64,000 bases of DNA from Ascidiaceihabitans sp. (GCA_028825475.1 JAPKAB010000001.1:62001-126000), one strand, 5' to 3'; shown: positions 1 to 9,000, counted from the stretch's first letter. Notes: generated by a model not told the origin, from the sequence alone. Program-made: numbers and translations.

Positions 1-1368
1 CAACCATTTGGCGGTGTCATTCAAGCTCGAGAAATTACCCGCGGGTCCGATTTGATCACCAAGGCCTGGGCCGATGTTTGCAAGTGCGGACGCGGCCCCA
101 GAGACCGAAGTGACAAAATCCAAACCAGTCATGCCCAATGCGACCGCTAAAACACCCAGCGTCACCACAAAAAATGTAAAGAAGGAGATAACCGAACTTA
201 ATACATCATCGCCAACAGGTCGCCCTGCATAGCGAGGCGTGAAGATACCATGCGGGCTACGTGTTTTACGCAATTGTGCGCGGATCGATGCGAATAGCAA
301 TTGATAGCGGAATATCTTGACCGAACAGGCAGTCGATCCCGCGCAGCCACCAATCAATCCCACAAAAAAGAAGATCGAGATAACGAAAGATCCCCAACCC
401 ATGTAATCCACACTGGCGTAGCCCGTACCCGAGATGATTGAGGTGATATTAAACAATGCTTCGCGAACAGCTTGTTCTGGGTTGTGCGGAAAAATTGTCA
501 TAAGTGTTATCGCGACAACCCCAGCTGCAAACGCAATAACCACGAGGAACGCGCGGATCTGTGGGTCACGCCACAAGGGCAACGCGCTGCCATTCAGCAA
601 TTGTACGTAGCGTACAAAAGGAAGTGCGGCGAGGATCATAAAGACCGTTGCAACATACTCCATCGGACCAGAGAATGCCCCAAATGAAGCGTCGTAAGTC
701 GAAAATCCACCCGTAGAAACAGTGGTCAGCGCGTGAACAGTTCCGTCAAAGGGGTCCATACCGAACCCCATGTAAAAGATTGCACAGACTGCTGTTAGGC
801 CAACATAGATAACGGAAATTCGGCTTGCAATTTCAGTGGCACGCGGAAGGATTTTCCCCAAGGTATCAAAACCTTCGGATCGGAAGATTTGCATCCCACC
901 AACGCGCAACTCTGGCAAGAATACCATGGCCACAACAATGATACCAATGCCGCCTAACCATTGGAGGATACCCCGCCACAACAACAAGCCCTTAGGCAGC
1001 GTTTCCAAACCATAGAACACGGTTGAACCTGTGGTCGTAAGCCCTGACATTGCCTCGAAAAATGCGTCTACATAGCGTGCTTCGGTGGCACCAAATACGA
1101 ATGGGAGCGCCCCAAAAATAGGCAGCATCAACCAAACGCCAGTTGTCAGAATAAAGGTTTGCTGAATTGTCAGCCCTTGACGCACCGCATTCGCGCAGCT
1201 GAGCGACAAGATACCACCAACTAAAATGGTAATCATCGCGCTTTTGGCAAAGGCGGGCCAGTGGCCTAGTCCTTCGCCCAAATCCACAACCAAAGGAAGC
1301 AGCATGGCAAAGCCAAGCATAGTGACCAAAAGGCCTATCACGTATCCAACTGGTCGTAGGTCAAACAT
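1..1368 (-). CDS. trkH: TrkH-type potassium transporter membrane subunit (3' end cut by window edge)
   Basis: Potassium-translocating subunit of a Trk system in the inner membrane, normally gated by TrkA. My own reading of the minus strand gives 456 uninterrupted codons from ATG at 1368 to base 1. The product begins MFDLRPVGYVIGLLV and is hydrophobic throughout. All four selectivity-filter segments are visible: LTTTGST, TVSTGGFST, IISGTGYAS and GGCAGSTACSVK. TrkH proteins are usually about 480 residues, so only about 25-30 residues are missing. The frame stays open up to the TAA of the upstream DUF1127 gene (1432-1434), so a GTG start at 1398 is possible; neither start has a clear ribosome site. 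Whether trkA is adjacent cannot be seen. Confidence 0.93.
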   Translation of the reverse strand, partial: MFDLRPVGYVIGLLVTMLGFAMLLPLVVDLGEGLGHWPAFAKSAMITILVGGILSLSCANAVRQGLTIQQTFILTTGVWLMLPIFGALPFVFGATEARYVDAFFEAMSGLTTTGSTVFYGLETLPKGLLLWRGILQWLGGIGIIVVAMVFLPELRVGGMQIFRSEGFDTLGKILPRATEIASRISVIYVGLTAVCAIFYMGFGMDPFDGTVHALTTVSTGGFSTYDASFGAFSGPMEYVATVFMILAALPFVRYVQLLNGSALPLWRDPQIRAFLVVIAFAAGVVAITLMTIFPHNPEQAVREALFNITSIISGTGYASVDYMGWGSFVISIFFFVGLIGGCAGSTACSVKIFRYQLLFASIRAQLRKTRSPHGIFTPRYAGRPVGDDVLSSVISFFTFFVVTLGVLAVALGMTGLDFVTSVSGAASALANIGPGLGDQIGPAGNFSSLNDTAKWL

Positions 1369-1431
1369 AGCCGCAGCGTTGGCCCGACCCGCGTCCACTG
1401 TCAATACCGCGAGTGGTAGATTTGCACTGTC

Positions 1432-1659
1432 TTAGATGTACAAACGATCGCGGAACACATGCAGAGCGATGTCGCTTCGGTTAAGACGCATAGCTGCGAG
1501 TTCAGCATCTGATTTTGCGTTCAAAGCTGCAATTTGTTCGCTACGCACTTCAGCAGAACGTGCCATCGCGCTATTTTCGATCATCTTTACAAAAAAAGAC
1601 GAAATTGCTGCTGTAAAGCCACCAAAATAGATTGGCGCGTTTGTAGATTGTACTGACAT
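1432..1659 (-). CDS. DUF1127-type small protein
   Basis: A 75-residue protein. The C-terminal part, with SDAELAAMRLNRSDIALHVFRD, resembles the short DUF1127 motif of alphaproteobacteria (LSDxEL...RxxI...). Some DUF1127 proteins are linked to phosphate and stress responses and RNA binding, but most have no assigned role; no function is claimed here. The N-terminal half is longer and more hydrophobic than in the classic 45-residue form. It lies 63 bp upstream of trkH on the same strand, so the two may be co-transcribed. The family call rests on a short motif only. Confidence 0.6.
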   Translation of the reverse strand: MSVQSTNAPIYFGGFTAAISSFFVKMIENSAMARSAEVRSEQIAALNAKSDAELAAMRLNRSDIALHVFRDRLYI

Positions 1660-1805
1660 TTTGTAACCTTTTCGAAATCTTCGAATGACGGGCCCGTCCC
1701 GTGTGGTCCAACTAAAATGTACCGCTCTGAGTTACCAATGCTGAATGCGCATAGCCGCTGCTCACTTAGTGAGGGGCTGCGTGGGGGGCAAAAAACGTGC
1801 GCTAC

Positions 1806-2219
1806 TTAAACCCCTACTTGAGGCCCTAAACAGATCATTTCCTGATCCGAATTTTGCGCTTCATACAGGTCAACTTTCTGAGGATCACTGCTAAAACGCG
1901 CAATCAAACCACTGGGGCCTTCTTCAAATGTCCAACATTGAGGCGTGTTTTTATCTTCATAAATAAAGCAAATCTCGCCTGCCTCTTCATACCAATAACC
2001 ATCCTTGCAGATGCCATCCAAAAATGACCACTGAACCCGACGATTTTTCAGATATCGTTCTGCCCCATATGGTTTTCCTGTTTGACCAAAGAAAAGCGTT
2101 TTACCTTTGGTATAAGCGTCAAACTCCGATGCGGTCATAGTGTCAGCATTTGCGCCACCGCCACTCAAAACAAAAAACGATAGTGAAATCCGTAATATCA
2201 GCCTGTAAAAACGCATCAT
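1806..2219 (-). CDS. Small secreted protein of unknown function, coupled to the AlkB-like gene
   Basis: A 137-residue protein with an N-terminal signal peptide (hydrophobic stretch RLILRISLSFFVLSGG, cleavage probably after ANA). The mature part carries TMTASEFDAYTKGKTLFF, a tryptophan/tyrosine-rich middle (DGYWYEEAGEICFIYED, CWTFEEG) and four cysteines suited to disulfides in the periplasm. I recall similar hypothetical proteins in roseobacters but know no function. Its ATG directly follows the TAG of the hydroxylase gene (TAGATG, no gap), so translation is almost certainly coupled. The coupling suggests a shared physiological role, but this is inference. Confidence 0.75.
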   Translation of the reverse strand: MMRFYRLILRISLSFFVLSGGGANADTMTASEFDAYTKGKTLFFGQTGKPYGAERYLKNRRVQWSFLDGICKDGYWYEEAGEICFIYEDKNTPQCWTFEEGPSGLIARFSSDPQKVDLYEAQNSDQEMICLGPQVGV

Positions 2220-3245
2220 CTACAGGGCCATCCACTTTGCCACACGGCGGTCCATAACCCTGCGCCAGATATTTGGCACCAAGGCCAAACAAGCCATCAC
2301 AGGCAACGGTTGGGGCAGTATTGGCATTGTGCTTTCATCCAACTCCAAGGATGGAAAGCTGCGGCTTGGCCGTGTGTGGTGATCAGAATGGCGCGGCGCA
2401 TTCAACATCATCGCGCTGGAATACCAATGTGGCGCATTCCATGAATGGTTTGGGCCGATAGGTTCAAAACGGCCGCTTTCCAGCATCTTACGACGAAGGC
2501 CATAGTGCTGGACGTAATCGGACAGAAACAACTGGATCTGCGCATAGGCTGCAATGGCCAGCAGCGCACCTAGCCCTGTAAACCCGCCGATGACCAAAGA
2601 GGCCGAAACGGTCAAAATCCCGCCTGCTGTGTATCCAACATAGGGATGAGACCAACGTAACAGTACTTGCTTTGCACCCGCACGTGCAGTGTTTTCGGCC
2701 ACCAGCCCCTCATGAAAACCACCCAACCATGCCCGTATTAAAAAGCGATAGAAACCTTCGCCAGATCGCGCAGAATTTGGATCACGATCCGTCGCAGCGT
2801 GAACATGATGCACTTTGGGATGGGCGCTTGCATGGTGTCCAAACAAGAGCGAGCAATAAATCGCGACTCCCAACGTGCGTGGCCCGCGTGAAGATCTATG
2901 GATCAACTCATGTGCGTTCGAGTTTGAGACTTGGCCAAACCAAAGCCCGGCACTGATAAAAATAAGAAGCCGGTCCAACGTCGACAAGTGGCCTGCTTGT
3001 GCGATGCCCCAAACACACGTCGCCAAAACGACGAAATGAGCAACACCAATCAACAGCGACAAACTATGTCCGTTCTCGTTAGAAATCTCGCTGGGTTCGG
3101 CGTTTGTAATTCGATCCAAAATGAAAACCAAAACCGTAATGCTAAAGGCACTGGCCAATGGCAATACGCCACCAAATACACAGGCTAGAACCAGCAGTAG
3201 CGCTGGAAAAAGGCTTGCAAATGCAAAGATTATCATCGGGCGCAT
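2220..3245 (-). CDS. AlkB-like integral-membrane di-iron alkane/fatty-acyl hydroxylase
   Basis: A 341-residue membrane protein of the alkane 1-monooxygenase/fatty-acid hydroxylase group. These enzymes insert oxygen into terminal C-H bonds using a histidine-ligated di-iron centre and electrons from rubredoxin. The histidine boxes are visible in order: NAHELIHR, GHHASAHPKVHHVHAATDRD, VQHYGLRR and RHSDHH. Hydrophobic segments fill the N-terminal third and the region around residues 195-235. Classic AlkB has NYxEHYGLxR and LQRHSDHH; here the third box has Q for E and the fourth reads LNAPRHSDHH, so the substrate may differ. No rubredoxin or reductase gene is adjacent. The start is ATG with a weak GAGAG upstream. 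Confidence 0.85.
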   Translation of the reverse strand: MRPMIIFAFASLFPALLLVLACVFGGVLPLASAFSITVLVFILDRITNAEPSEISNENGHSLSLLIGVAHFVVLATCVWGIAQAGHLSTLDRLLIFISAGLWFGQVSNSNAHELIHRSSRGPRTLGVAIYCSLLFGHHASAHPKVHHVHAATDRDPNSARSGEGFYRFLIRAWLGGFHEGLVAENTARAGAKQVLLRWSHPYVGYTAGGILTVSASLVIGGFTGLGALLAIAAYAQIQLFLSDYVQHYGLRRKMLESGRFEPIGPNHSWNAPHWYSSAMMLNAPRHSDHHTRPSRSFPSLELDESTMPILPQPLPVMACLALVPNIWRRVMDRRVAKWMAL

Positions 3246-3480
3246 ATTCTAATAGCTCTCAATTATTTGTACGCCTTTTAGACCTCGGTTCTTGACATTA
3301 AGCAATGAAAACACCCCGGCCTGCCGTTCACTTTAGGAAACCTTGCAGCCCATTCACGACAAAGCCACCGCCAAGTGATCTGAAACCCACCCTGAACTGT
3401 CGTTTTTGAGGGTAATCATCAGAACAAATCCTGCTACCAAACCATCAATTCTTGATCGACTTTGCATGCGGAGACAGCAC

Positions 3481-5178
3481 ATGGCCACTGATACATCGAA
3501 AAAACACGGCGATGGCGTTTGGAAATCTGGCAAAGGCAAAGGGCGTCACCACACCAAAGGCCGTCAATTGACTGATCAGGCATGGGACGAAGTCAAAGTA
3601 TTGCTTGGCACAGAACCACGCCGTGCGGATTTGTTAATCGAACACCTGCACAAGATCCAAGATACCTATGGCCACCTCAGCGCGGCGCACCTTCGAGCGT
3701 TGGCCGAAGAAATGCGCATGTCCATGGCCGAAGTCTACGAAGTCGCCACCTTTTACGCTCACTTTGATGTGGTCAAAGAAGCCGACACTCCTCCGCCTGC
3801 CCTGACAATCCGTGTCTGTGATTCACTGTCATGCGAACTTGCTGGTGCACAGGCACTGAAATCTGCCCTTGAGGACGGTCTGAACCCAGAAGAGGTCCGC
3901 GTCCTGCGCGCCCCTTGCATGGGCCGTTGTGACACCGCGCCTGTTTTGGAAATCGGCCACAACCACATCGACAACGCGACGTTCGAAAAAGTCGAGGCGG
4001 CCATCGCAGCTGATGACACCCACGCCCATATCCCAACATACGAAACCCATGCCGACTACGCGGCTGAAGGGGGTTATGCAGCCCTCAAAGACCTGCGTGC
4101 AAACGGCAATTGGGAAGACGTTCAGGCCAAGATCAAGGAAAGCGGTTTGCGCGGCCTTGGTGGTGCGGGTTTCCCGTCAGGCACCAAATGGGGCTTTGTA
4201 CGTGGCAACGCAGGACCGCGCTATATCGCCGTGAACGGCGATGAAGGCGAACCAGGCACGTTTAAAGATCGCTACTACCTAGAACGCACACCGCATCTGT
4301 TCTTAGAGGGCATGCTGATCGCAGCGTGGGCCGTTGAGGCAGATCGCGCCTATATCTACATGCGTGATGAATACCCCGCTGTCTTGGAAATCTTGGCGCG
4401 CGAAATCAAAGCACTCGAAGACTCCGGCATAGTTGACGCGGGTTATATCGAACTGCGCCGCGGTGCTGGTGCCTATATCTGCGGTGAAGAATCCGCGATG
4501 ATCGAAAGCATTGAAGGCAAACGTGGTATGCCACGTCACCGCCCACCGTTCGTGGCGCAAGTTGGTATTTTCGGCCAACCCACCTTGGTACACAACGTCG
4601 AAACACTGTACTGGATCGCGAAAATTTGCCGCGAAGGTCCAGAATGCCTGAACACAACCGAATTGAATGGCCGCAAAGGTTTGCGCAGCTACTCCGTTTC
4701 TGGTCGCGTGGCAAAGGGCGGCGTTTACTTGTTGCCCGCAGGTTCAACCATCACTGACATCATTGCCGCCGCTGGTGGCATGGCGGATGGGCATGAATTC
4801 AAAGCCTATCAACCGGGTGGCCCGTCATCCGGTCTGTTGCCTGCGTCGATGAACGACATCCCGCTTGATTTCGACACACTACAACCACACGGCACCTTCA
4901 TTGGTTCTGCTGCCGTTGTTGTCTTGTCCCAAAAGGATCGCGCCCGTGATGCGGCCCTGAATATGCTGCGTTTCTTTGAAGACGAAAGCTGTGGGCAATG
5001 CACACCCTGCCGCGTTGGGTGTGGAAAAGCGGTGCAGCTGATGCAATCCGAAACATGGGATCAGCCGCTGTTGACCGAACTGTGCACGGCAATGACAGAT
5101 GCCTCTATCTGCGGTCTAGGACAGGCAGCACCAAACCCGATCAAGCTGACAATGCAGCACTTTGCAGACGAGATCTAA
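3481..5178 (+). CDS. fdsB: NAD-dependent formate dehydrogenase, fused gamma/beta (NuoE/NuoF-like) subunit
   Basis: Diaphorase chain of a soluble NAD-dependent formate dehydrogenase: it passes electrons from the molybdenum alpha chain to NAD. Residues about 25-185 form a NuoE-like thioredoxin fold whose [2Fe-2S] cysteines are seen in RVCDSLSCEL and APCMGRCDTAP. Residues about 190-565 are NuoF-like: GLGGAGFPSGTKW (FMN/NAD), DEGEPGTFKDR, GAGAYICGEESAM and the [4Fe-4S] motif ESCGQCTPCRVGCG. I chose ATG 3481 because GGAG lies 7 bases upstream and the family starts there; an upstream in-frame ATG at 3406 adds an unlikely extension. Length is 565 residues. Downstream lies a convergent transglycosylase gene, not fdsA, so the alpha chain must be encoded elsewhere. 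Confidence 0.9.
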   Translation: MATDTSKKHGDGVWKSGKGKGRHHTKGRQLTDQAWDEVKVLLGTEPRRADLLIEHLHKIQDTYGHLSAAHLRALAEEMRMSMAEVYEVATFYAHFDVVKEADTPPPALTIRVCDSLSCELAGAQALKSALEDGLNPEEVRVLRAPCMGRCDTAPVLEIGHNHIDNATFEKVEAAIAADDTHAHIPTYETHADYAAEGGYAALKDLRANGNWEDVQAKIKESGLRGLGGAGFPSGTKWGFVRGNAGPRYIAVNGDEGEPGTFKDRYYLERTPHLFLEGMLIAAWAVEADRAYIYMRDEYPAVLEILAREIKALEDSGIVDAGYIELRRGAGAYICGEESAMIESIEGKRGMPRHRPPFVAQVGIFGQPTLVHNVETLYWIAKICREGPECLNTTELNGRKGLRSYSVSGRVAKGGVYLLPAGSTITDIIAAAGGMADGHEFKAYQPGGPSSGLLPASMNDIPLDFDTLQPHGTFIGSAAVVVLSQKDRARDAALNMLRFFEDESCGQCTPCRVGCGKAVQLMQSETWDQPLLTELCTAMTDASICGLGQAAPNPIKLTMQHFADEI

Positions 5179-6094
5179 TCGACCTTGTTCTTATAAACCT
5201 TGCACGAACACCCTCTGCTGCTGATTTTGCGGCATAGGGTGGTTGCAGCATCTTTTGTGTTTCGCCCAATGCGCGCCATAACGTAGGCCGGTTTGCCCTG
5301 CACCCGCGATTTGATCGACAAATAGTGCGTCTTTTCTGACTTCACCAACGCACGGCAACTGCTGCGCAATCGCGCAACCTTCGCCTTTGCCTCGGATTTT
5401 GTGCGCCCAAATGCCAGCTGCACGCCCCACGCTTTGTGCTTGGGGCCCGGTGGCGACAATTTGGTTAATCTGCGATCTTTGGCAAGGTTCAAACAGCTTT
5501 GCAAAAATGGCCTGTCCCCATCTAGGCGAAAATCATGCACCCTTGGTGGATCATCACGCCAACGTTCAGCACTTAACCCCGTGATGATCGGCACATAGTT
5601 CACTGTCTCACTGGCCAGCCCTTTTCCCTCTTTCGTGAACCCGTTCGCGCGCCCTTCGCCCCCATTATAGGCAACAGCCGCTAGACCAGCATTGCCATAG
5701 GTACGCTGCAGCTCGCCCAAATAGTTGGCGGATCGCTCAATCGCTTGGGCTGGATTATAGCTGTCAGGGAGGCCACGTAATTTGGCCGTTTGAGGCATGA
5801 ATTGCGCAATCCCTTGTGCCCCTGCGTGGCTCAGTGCGTTTGGATCAAATCGGCTTTCTTGCCACAGCAAACGCGCGAAAAACCCGGATCAATGCCGTTA
5901 TTGCGGCTGACATTCTCGATTTGCTGGCACAAATCATAGGTGAAATGATCGGGGCGAATACAATCAACTTGCCCTGATTGGGCCAAACTGCACATGGTTC
6001 CCGGGGCATTGGCCAGCAAAACACCAGGGATCATCGCACAAAACCCTGCAATAACGCTTGCATACAGAGTTCGTTTCATCTGATCTCTTTTCAT
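5175..6094 (-). pseudogene. Lytic transglycosylase (SLT family), split by a one-base frameshift
   Basis: Periplasmic peptidoglycan lytic transglycosylase. The 5' part (6094 to about 5881) encodes a signal peptide (LYASVIAGFCAMIPGVLLANA) and a Cys-containing lead-in ending NNGIDPGF. The 3' part, in another frame, continues with LLWQESRFDPNALSHAGAQG (catalytic Glu in QESRFDP), then QFMPQTA and AYNGGEG, the SLT goose-lysozyme fold, and a C-terminal SPOR-like basic region. The two parts join if one A is added to the AAAAA run at 5878-5882 (plus strand), giving GFFARLLWQESRF and a 306-residue protein. It is thus either a real frameshift mutation or a homopolymer sequencing error. The 3' end overlaps the end of fdsB by 4 bp. 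The start could also be ATG 6079. Confidence 0.85.
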
Positions 6095-6141
6095 AGCGCT
6101 CTCGCCGTATTAGGTGATGTGAAACAAGTATCGGAAGTAAA

Positions 6142-7341
6142 ATGGCGTTTTTCAGTAAACTCAAAGACCGTTTATTTAAATCATCTGCAAAGATAGATGA
6201 AGGGCTAGAGGCGATCGTTCAAGATAACAGCGCTGAAGAAGCTGTTGTTGTCGAAACGCCTGCACCTCCTCAAGACGTGGTTGAGCCTGAAATTGAAGTC
6301 GTAGTTGCGCCCACTGTCGAAGTTGTTCCAGAACCTGAGATCGAAGAGCCCGCACCGGAACCCGTTGTTGAAACGCCACCAGTTGCGCCAGTAGAAGCGG
6401 CACCTGCCCCTGCACTATCACCTGCCCCCGAACCTGCACCCACAGCTAAAAAATCAGGCATATTGGGTCGCATATTTGGCCAAGGCGAATCCAAAGAGGT
6501 TGTCCGCCGTGTTCTCGACGACGAGATGCTCGAACAACTCGAAGAATTGCTGATTTCTACAGATATGGGCGTTGATACGGCCCTGCGTGTCACAGCCAAC
6601 ATGGCCGAAGACCGCATGGGAAAAAAGCTGTCAGTGGACGAGATCAAATCGCTTCTTGCCGCTGAAATCGCCCGCATTATGGAACCCGTCGCCCGTCCAT
6701 TGCCGATCTACCCAAAGACGCCACAGGTGGTTTTGGTTGTTGGTGTGAATGGATCAGGCAAAACCACAACAATCGGCAAGCTGGCCAGCCAATTCCGCGC
6801 CGCCGGTAAGAACGTTGTTATCGCTGCGGGTGATACATTTCGCGCGGCCGCAGTCGAACAATTACAGGTGTGGGGCGAACGCGCAGGTGTTCCTGTTTTA
6901 ACCGCGCCCGAAGGCTCAGATCCTGCCAGCCTTGCGTTTGATGCGATGACCAAAGCGCATGAAGACGGCGCAGACCTACTGTTGATCGATACCGCAGGAC
7001 GCCTTCAAAACCGCGGCGACCTCATGGAAGAGCTGGAAAAAATCGTACGCGTCATTCGCAAAAAAGACGAAACAGCACCGCACAACACCTTGTTGGTTCT
7101 GGATGCCACCACAGGGCAAAATGCCGTGAACCAAGTTAAGGTATTCCAAGAAGTGTCTGATGTTTCTGGCCTAGTCATGACCAAACTGGATGGCACAGCC
7201 AAAGGCGGTGTGCTTGTTTCACTCGCTGATAAGTTCGGCCTGCCCATCCACGCAATTGGCGTGGGCGAACAAATCGATGACCTTTCCCCATTCGATCCCG
7301 AAGAATTCGCCGCTGCCCTCACAGGTGCGCACATCGAATGA
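6142..7341 (+). CDS. ftsY: Signal recognition particle receptor FtsY
   Basis: SRP receptor GTPase that docks ribosome-nascent-chain complexes at the inner membrane for co-translational insertion with Ffh/4.5S RNA. The 399-residue protein has an acidic, Pro/Val-rich A domain (about residues 20-105, many VEP/APEP repeats), an N domain starting near GILGRIFG, and the G domain with P-loop GVNGSGKTTTIGKLA, the insertion-box motif DTFRAAAVEQL, DTAGR, TKLDGTAKGG and the closing GVGEQIDDL. ATG 6142 has GGAAG upstream. The ATGA at its 3' end starts the next gene, so ftsY leads an operon with an EamA transporter and probably yciB. It is divergent from the transglycosylase. Confidence 0.97.
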   Translation: MAFFSKLKDRLFKSSAKIDEGLEAIVQDNSAEEAVVVETPAPPQDVVEPEIEVVVAPTVEVVPEPEIEEPAPEPVVETPPVAPVEAAPAPALSPAPEPAPTAKKSGILGRIFGQGESKEVVRRVLDDEMLEQLEELLISTDMGVDTALRVTANMAEDRMGKKLSVDEIKSLLAAEIARIMEPVARPLPIYPKTPQVVLVVGVNGSGKTTTIGKLASQFRAAGKNVVIAAGDTFRAAAVEQLQVWGERAGVPVLTAPEGSDPASLAFDAMTKAHEDGADLLLIDTAGRLQNRGDLMEELEKIVRVIRKKDETAPHNTLLVLDATTGQNAVNQVKVFQEVSDVSGLVMTKLDGTAKGGVLVSLADKFGLPIHAIGVGEQIDDLSPFDPEEFAAALTGAHIE

Positions 7342-8240
7342 CCGAATGGTTGATCAGCATTGAGGGCACGCAAACGGGCCATCAAGTTGCTCTTTACCTC
7401 GCGATACTTGCTGCATTTCTGCACGCCGTTTTTGGCGCACTGCAAAAAGGACGGCACGACCCGTGGCTCACACGCGGCGCTATCGATTTCAGCTATGGCA
7501 TCATGGCTGCGCCCTTTGCATTGTTTGTGGTGCCTTGGCCCGAACCCCACATGTGGCCGATCTTTGCTATCGTTTGGGTCATCCATGTCATCTACAAACT
7601 GTTGCAGGCTTGGGCCTACACCAAAGGGGCTTACACAGTGGTTTACCCCGTTGTGCGTGGCACAGGCCCATTGTTCGCAGTCATCGGCGCATATTTTGTC
7701 TTTTCCGAAAGCTTCACACTTATACAATGGTTGGGTGTTGCCACATTGATGGCGGGTATTTTCGGGCTCGCCATCTACAACCTGAAATACCTTAGTGCAG
7801 AGCGTGACACCCTGCACGCAGCACTTGGGCTTGCGGTACTGACAGGGTTGTTCGTGGCACTTTACACCACCTATGACGCCTACGGCATTCGCGCGACGGC
7901 CAATCCCTTCACATTTTTGGCATGGTTCTTCATGATTGATGGGATCACAATGCCGCCAATCGCCATCCGCCGCTGGCTCAAAATGGAAAACCCTCCTGCC
8001 CTTCCACCGCTGATGTTGCGTGGATTTGCGGGCGGACTCATCGCATTCCTTAGCTTTGGGTCAATCATGATGGCCACACGCTTGGACAAAGTTGGCGAGG
8101 CGGCCGTCCTTCGCGAGACATCCACCGTCTTTGCCGCATTGATCGGCTGGCTGGTGCTAAAAGAAACAGTTGGCCCACGCCGCATTGCACTGATGGCGCT
8201 GATCGCGTTAGGTGCCGTTATAGTTGAAATGGGCGGTTAA
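7338..8240 (+). CDS. EamA/DMT-family inner-membrane transporter
   Basis: A 300-residue protein with about ten hydrophobic segments arranged as two repeated halves, typical of drug/metabolite transporters of the EamA type. The second half ends with VLRETSTVFAALIGWLVLKE followed by TVGPRRIALMALIALGAVIV, the signature-like end of the family. Substrate is unknown. Its ATG overlaps the ftsY stop (ATGA), and yciB starts 20 bp after its end, so the three appear to form one transcription unit. Cytoplasmic loops are short, so no regulatory domain is present. Confidence 0.85.
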   Translation: MTEWLISIEGTQTGHQVALYLAILAAFLHAVFGALQKGRHDPWLTRGAIDFSYGIMAAPFALFVVPWPEPHMWPIFAIVWVIHVIYKLLQAWAYTKGAYTVVYPVVRGTGPLFAVIGAYFVFSESFTLIQWLGVATLMAGIFGLAIYNLKYLSAERDTLHAALGLAVLTGLFVALYTTYDAYGIRATANPFTFLAWFFMIDGITMPPIAIRRWLKMENPPALPPLMLRGFAGGLIAFLSFGSIMMATRLDKVGEAAVLRETSTVFAALIGWLVLKETVGPRRIALMALIALGAVIVEMGG

Positions 8241-8259
8241 TGCCGCAACGGGAGCAGAC

Positions 8260-8883
8260 ATGAGCACAGAACCATCTGGAAAAGAAATCAATCCGTTCGT
8301 TAAGCTATTGCTTGAAATGGGCCCAATTGTTCTGTTTTTCGTCGCCTACATGCGCATGAAGGACAACGTCTACACAATCTCAGGCACCGAATACGACGGT
8401 TTCATCCTTGTGACAGCTGGTTTTGTTCTCTTGCTGATTGCGACAACTGGCCTGCTTTGGTTCCTGACAGGGAAACTATCCAGAATGCAAATCGCCACGC
8501 TGGTGATGGTTGTACTCTTTGGTGGTATGACTGTTTGGCTGAATGATGATCGTTTCATCAAGATGAAGCCAACGATGATCTATCTCCTCTTTGGCGCGAC
8601 ATTGGGGTTTGGATTGCTGCGCGGCAGCTCATACCTGCAATACGTCATGGAAGGTATGATGCCATTGCAAGACGCAGGTTGGATGATCCTGACCAAACGC
8701 TTGATGATCTTCTTCTTTGGCCTCGCCATTTTGAACGAATTGATCTGGCGTACATCCAGCACAGAAACGTGGGTCTACTTCAAAACCTTCGGCCTAACGC
8801 TGGCAATGTTCGGGTTCTTCATGACCCAAAGCAAGTTGCTCCAGACCTACAGCACCGATGAAGAAAGCAGCGACAAAAGCTAA
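8260..8883 (+). CDS. yciB: Inner-membrane protein YciB / septation protein A homologue
   Basis: A 207-residue membrane protein of the YciB (IspA-type septation) family, connected in enterics with envelope maintenance and cell division. Visible features: five to six hydrophobic segments, the N-terminal NPFVKLLLEMGPIVLFF, the middle NDDRFIKMKPTMIYLLFG (the usual family block is ...FIKxKPTIIYxLFA), and LNEIWR-like LNELIWRTSS. I chose ATG 8260 because GGGAG lies just upstream at 8250-8254; the in-frame ATG at 8224 inside the end of the EamA gene has no ribosome site. It is the last gene of the ftsY unit. Confidence 0.93.
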   Translation: MSTEPSGKEINPFVKLLLEMGPIVLFFVAYMRMKDNVYTISGTEYDGFILVTAGFVLLLIATTGLLWFLTGKLSRMQIATLVMVVLFGGMTVWLNDDRFIKMKPTMIYLLFGATLGFGLLRGSSYLQYVMEGMMPLQDAGWMILTKRLMIFFFGLAILNELIWRTSSTETWVYFKTFGLTLAMFGFFMTQSKLLQTYSTDEESSDKS

Positions 8884-8910
8884 CATTGCTGTGATTGTCC
8901 CCTGCTAAAC

Positions 8911-8939
8911 TTGACCTTCGCCCCACTGGGGCGTAGATC
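8911..8939 (+). promoter_or_regulatory. Candidate sigma-70 promoter of metZ leader
   Basis: TTGACC at 8911-8916 and TAGATC at 8934-8939 are separated by exactly 17 bases. A start 6-7 bases further on would place the first transcribed base at about 8945, which is the first base of the SAM-II aptamer. The spacer holds a GC-rich inverted repeat (CGCCCC/GGGGCG, loop ACT, 8919-8933) that could instead end the upstream yciB transcript, though no T-run follows it. The -10 matches consensus at four of six positions. Confidence 0.5.
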
Positions 8940-8944
8940 AACAC

Positions 8945-9000
8945 CGTGGCGATTTGTTACCGGATTGCGGGCCACGTTAAACAAGTACCGCTAAAAGGTC
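8945..9000 (+). ncRNA. SAM-II riboswitch aptamer upstream of metZ
   Basis: Compact H-type pseudoknot that binds S-adenosylmethionine, known mostly from alphaproteobacterial metA/metZ/metX leaders. Stem P1 is CGTGGC (8945-8950) with GCCACG (8971-8976). Loop L1 carries the conserved GATTTG...ACCGGATTGCGG, and the 3' conserved strand GCTAAAAGG follows at 8990-8998. These match the family consensus as I remember it (GATTTA..CCG.ATTGC and GCTAAAAAGG). It lies 81 bp before the metZ start with a terminator-like hairpin in between, so control is probably at transcription. Confidence 0.85.

Noticed and set aside
7005-7817. 270-residue frame opposite ftsY/EamA
   Set aside because: Spans two real genes on the other strand without own signals.
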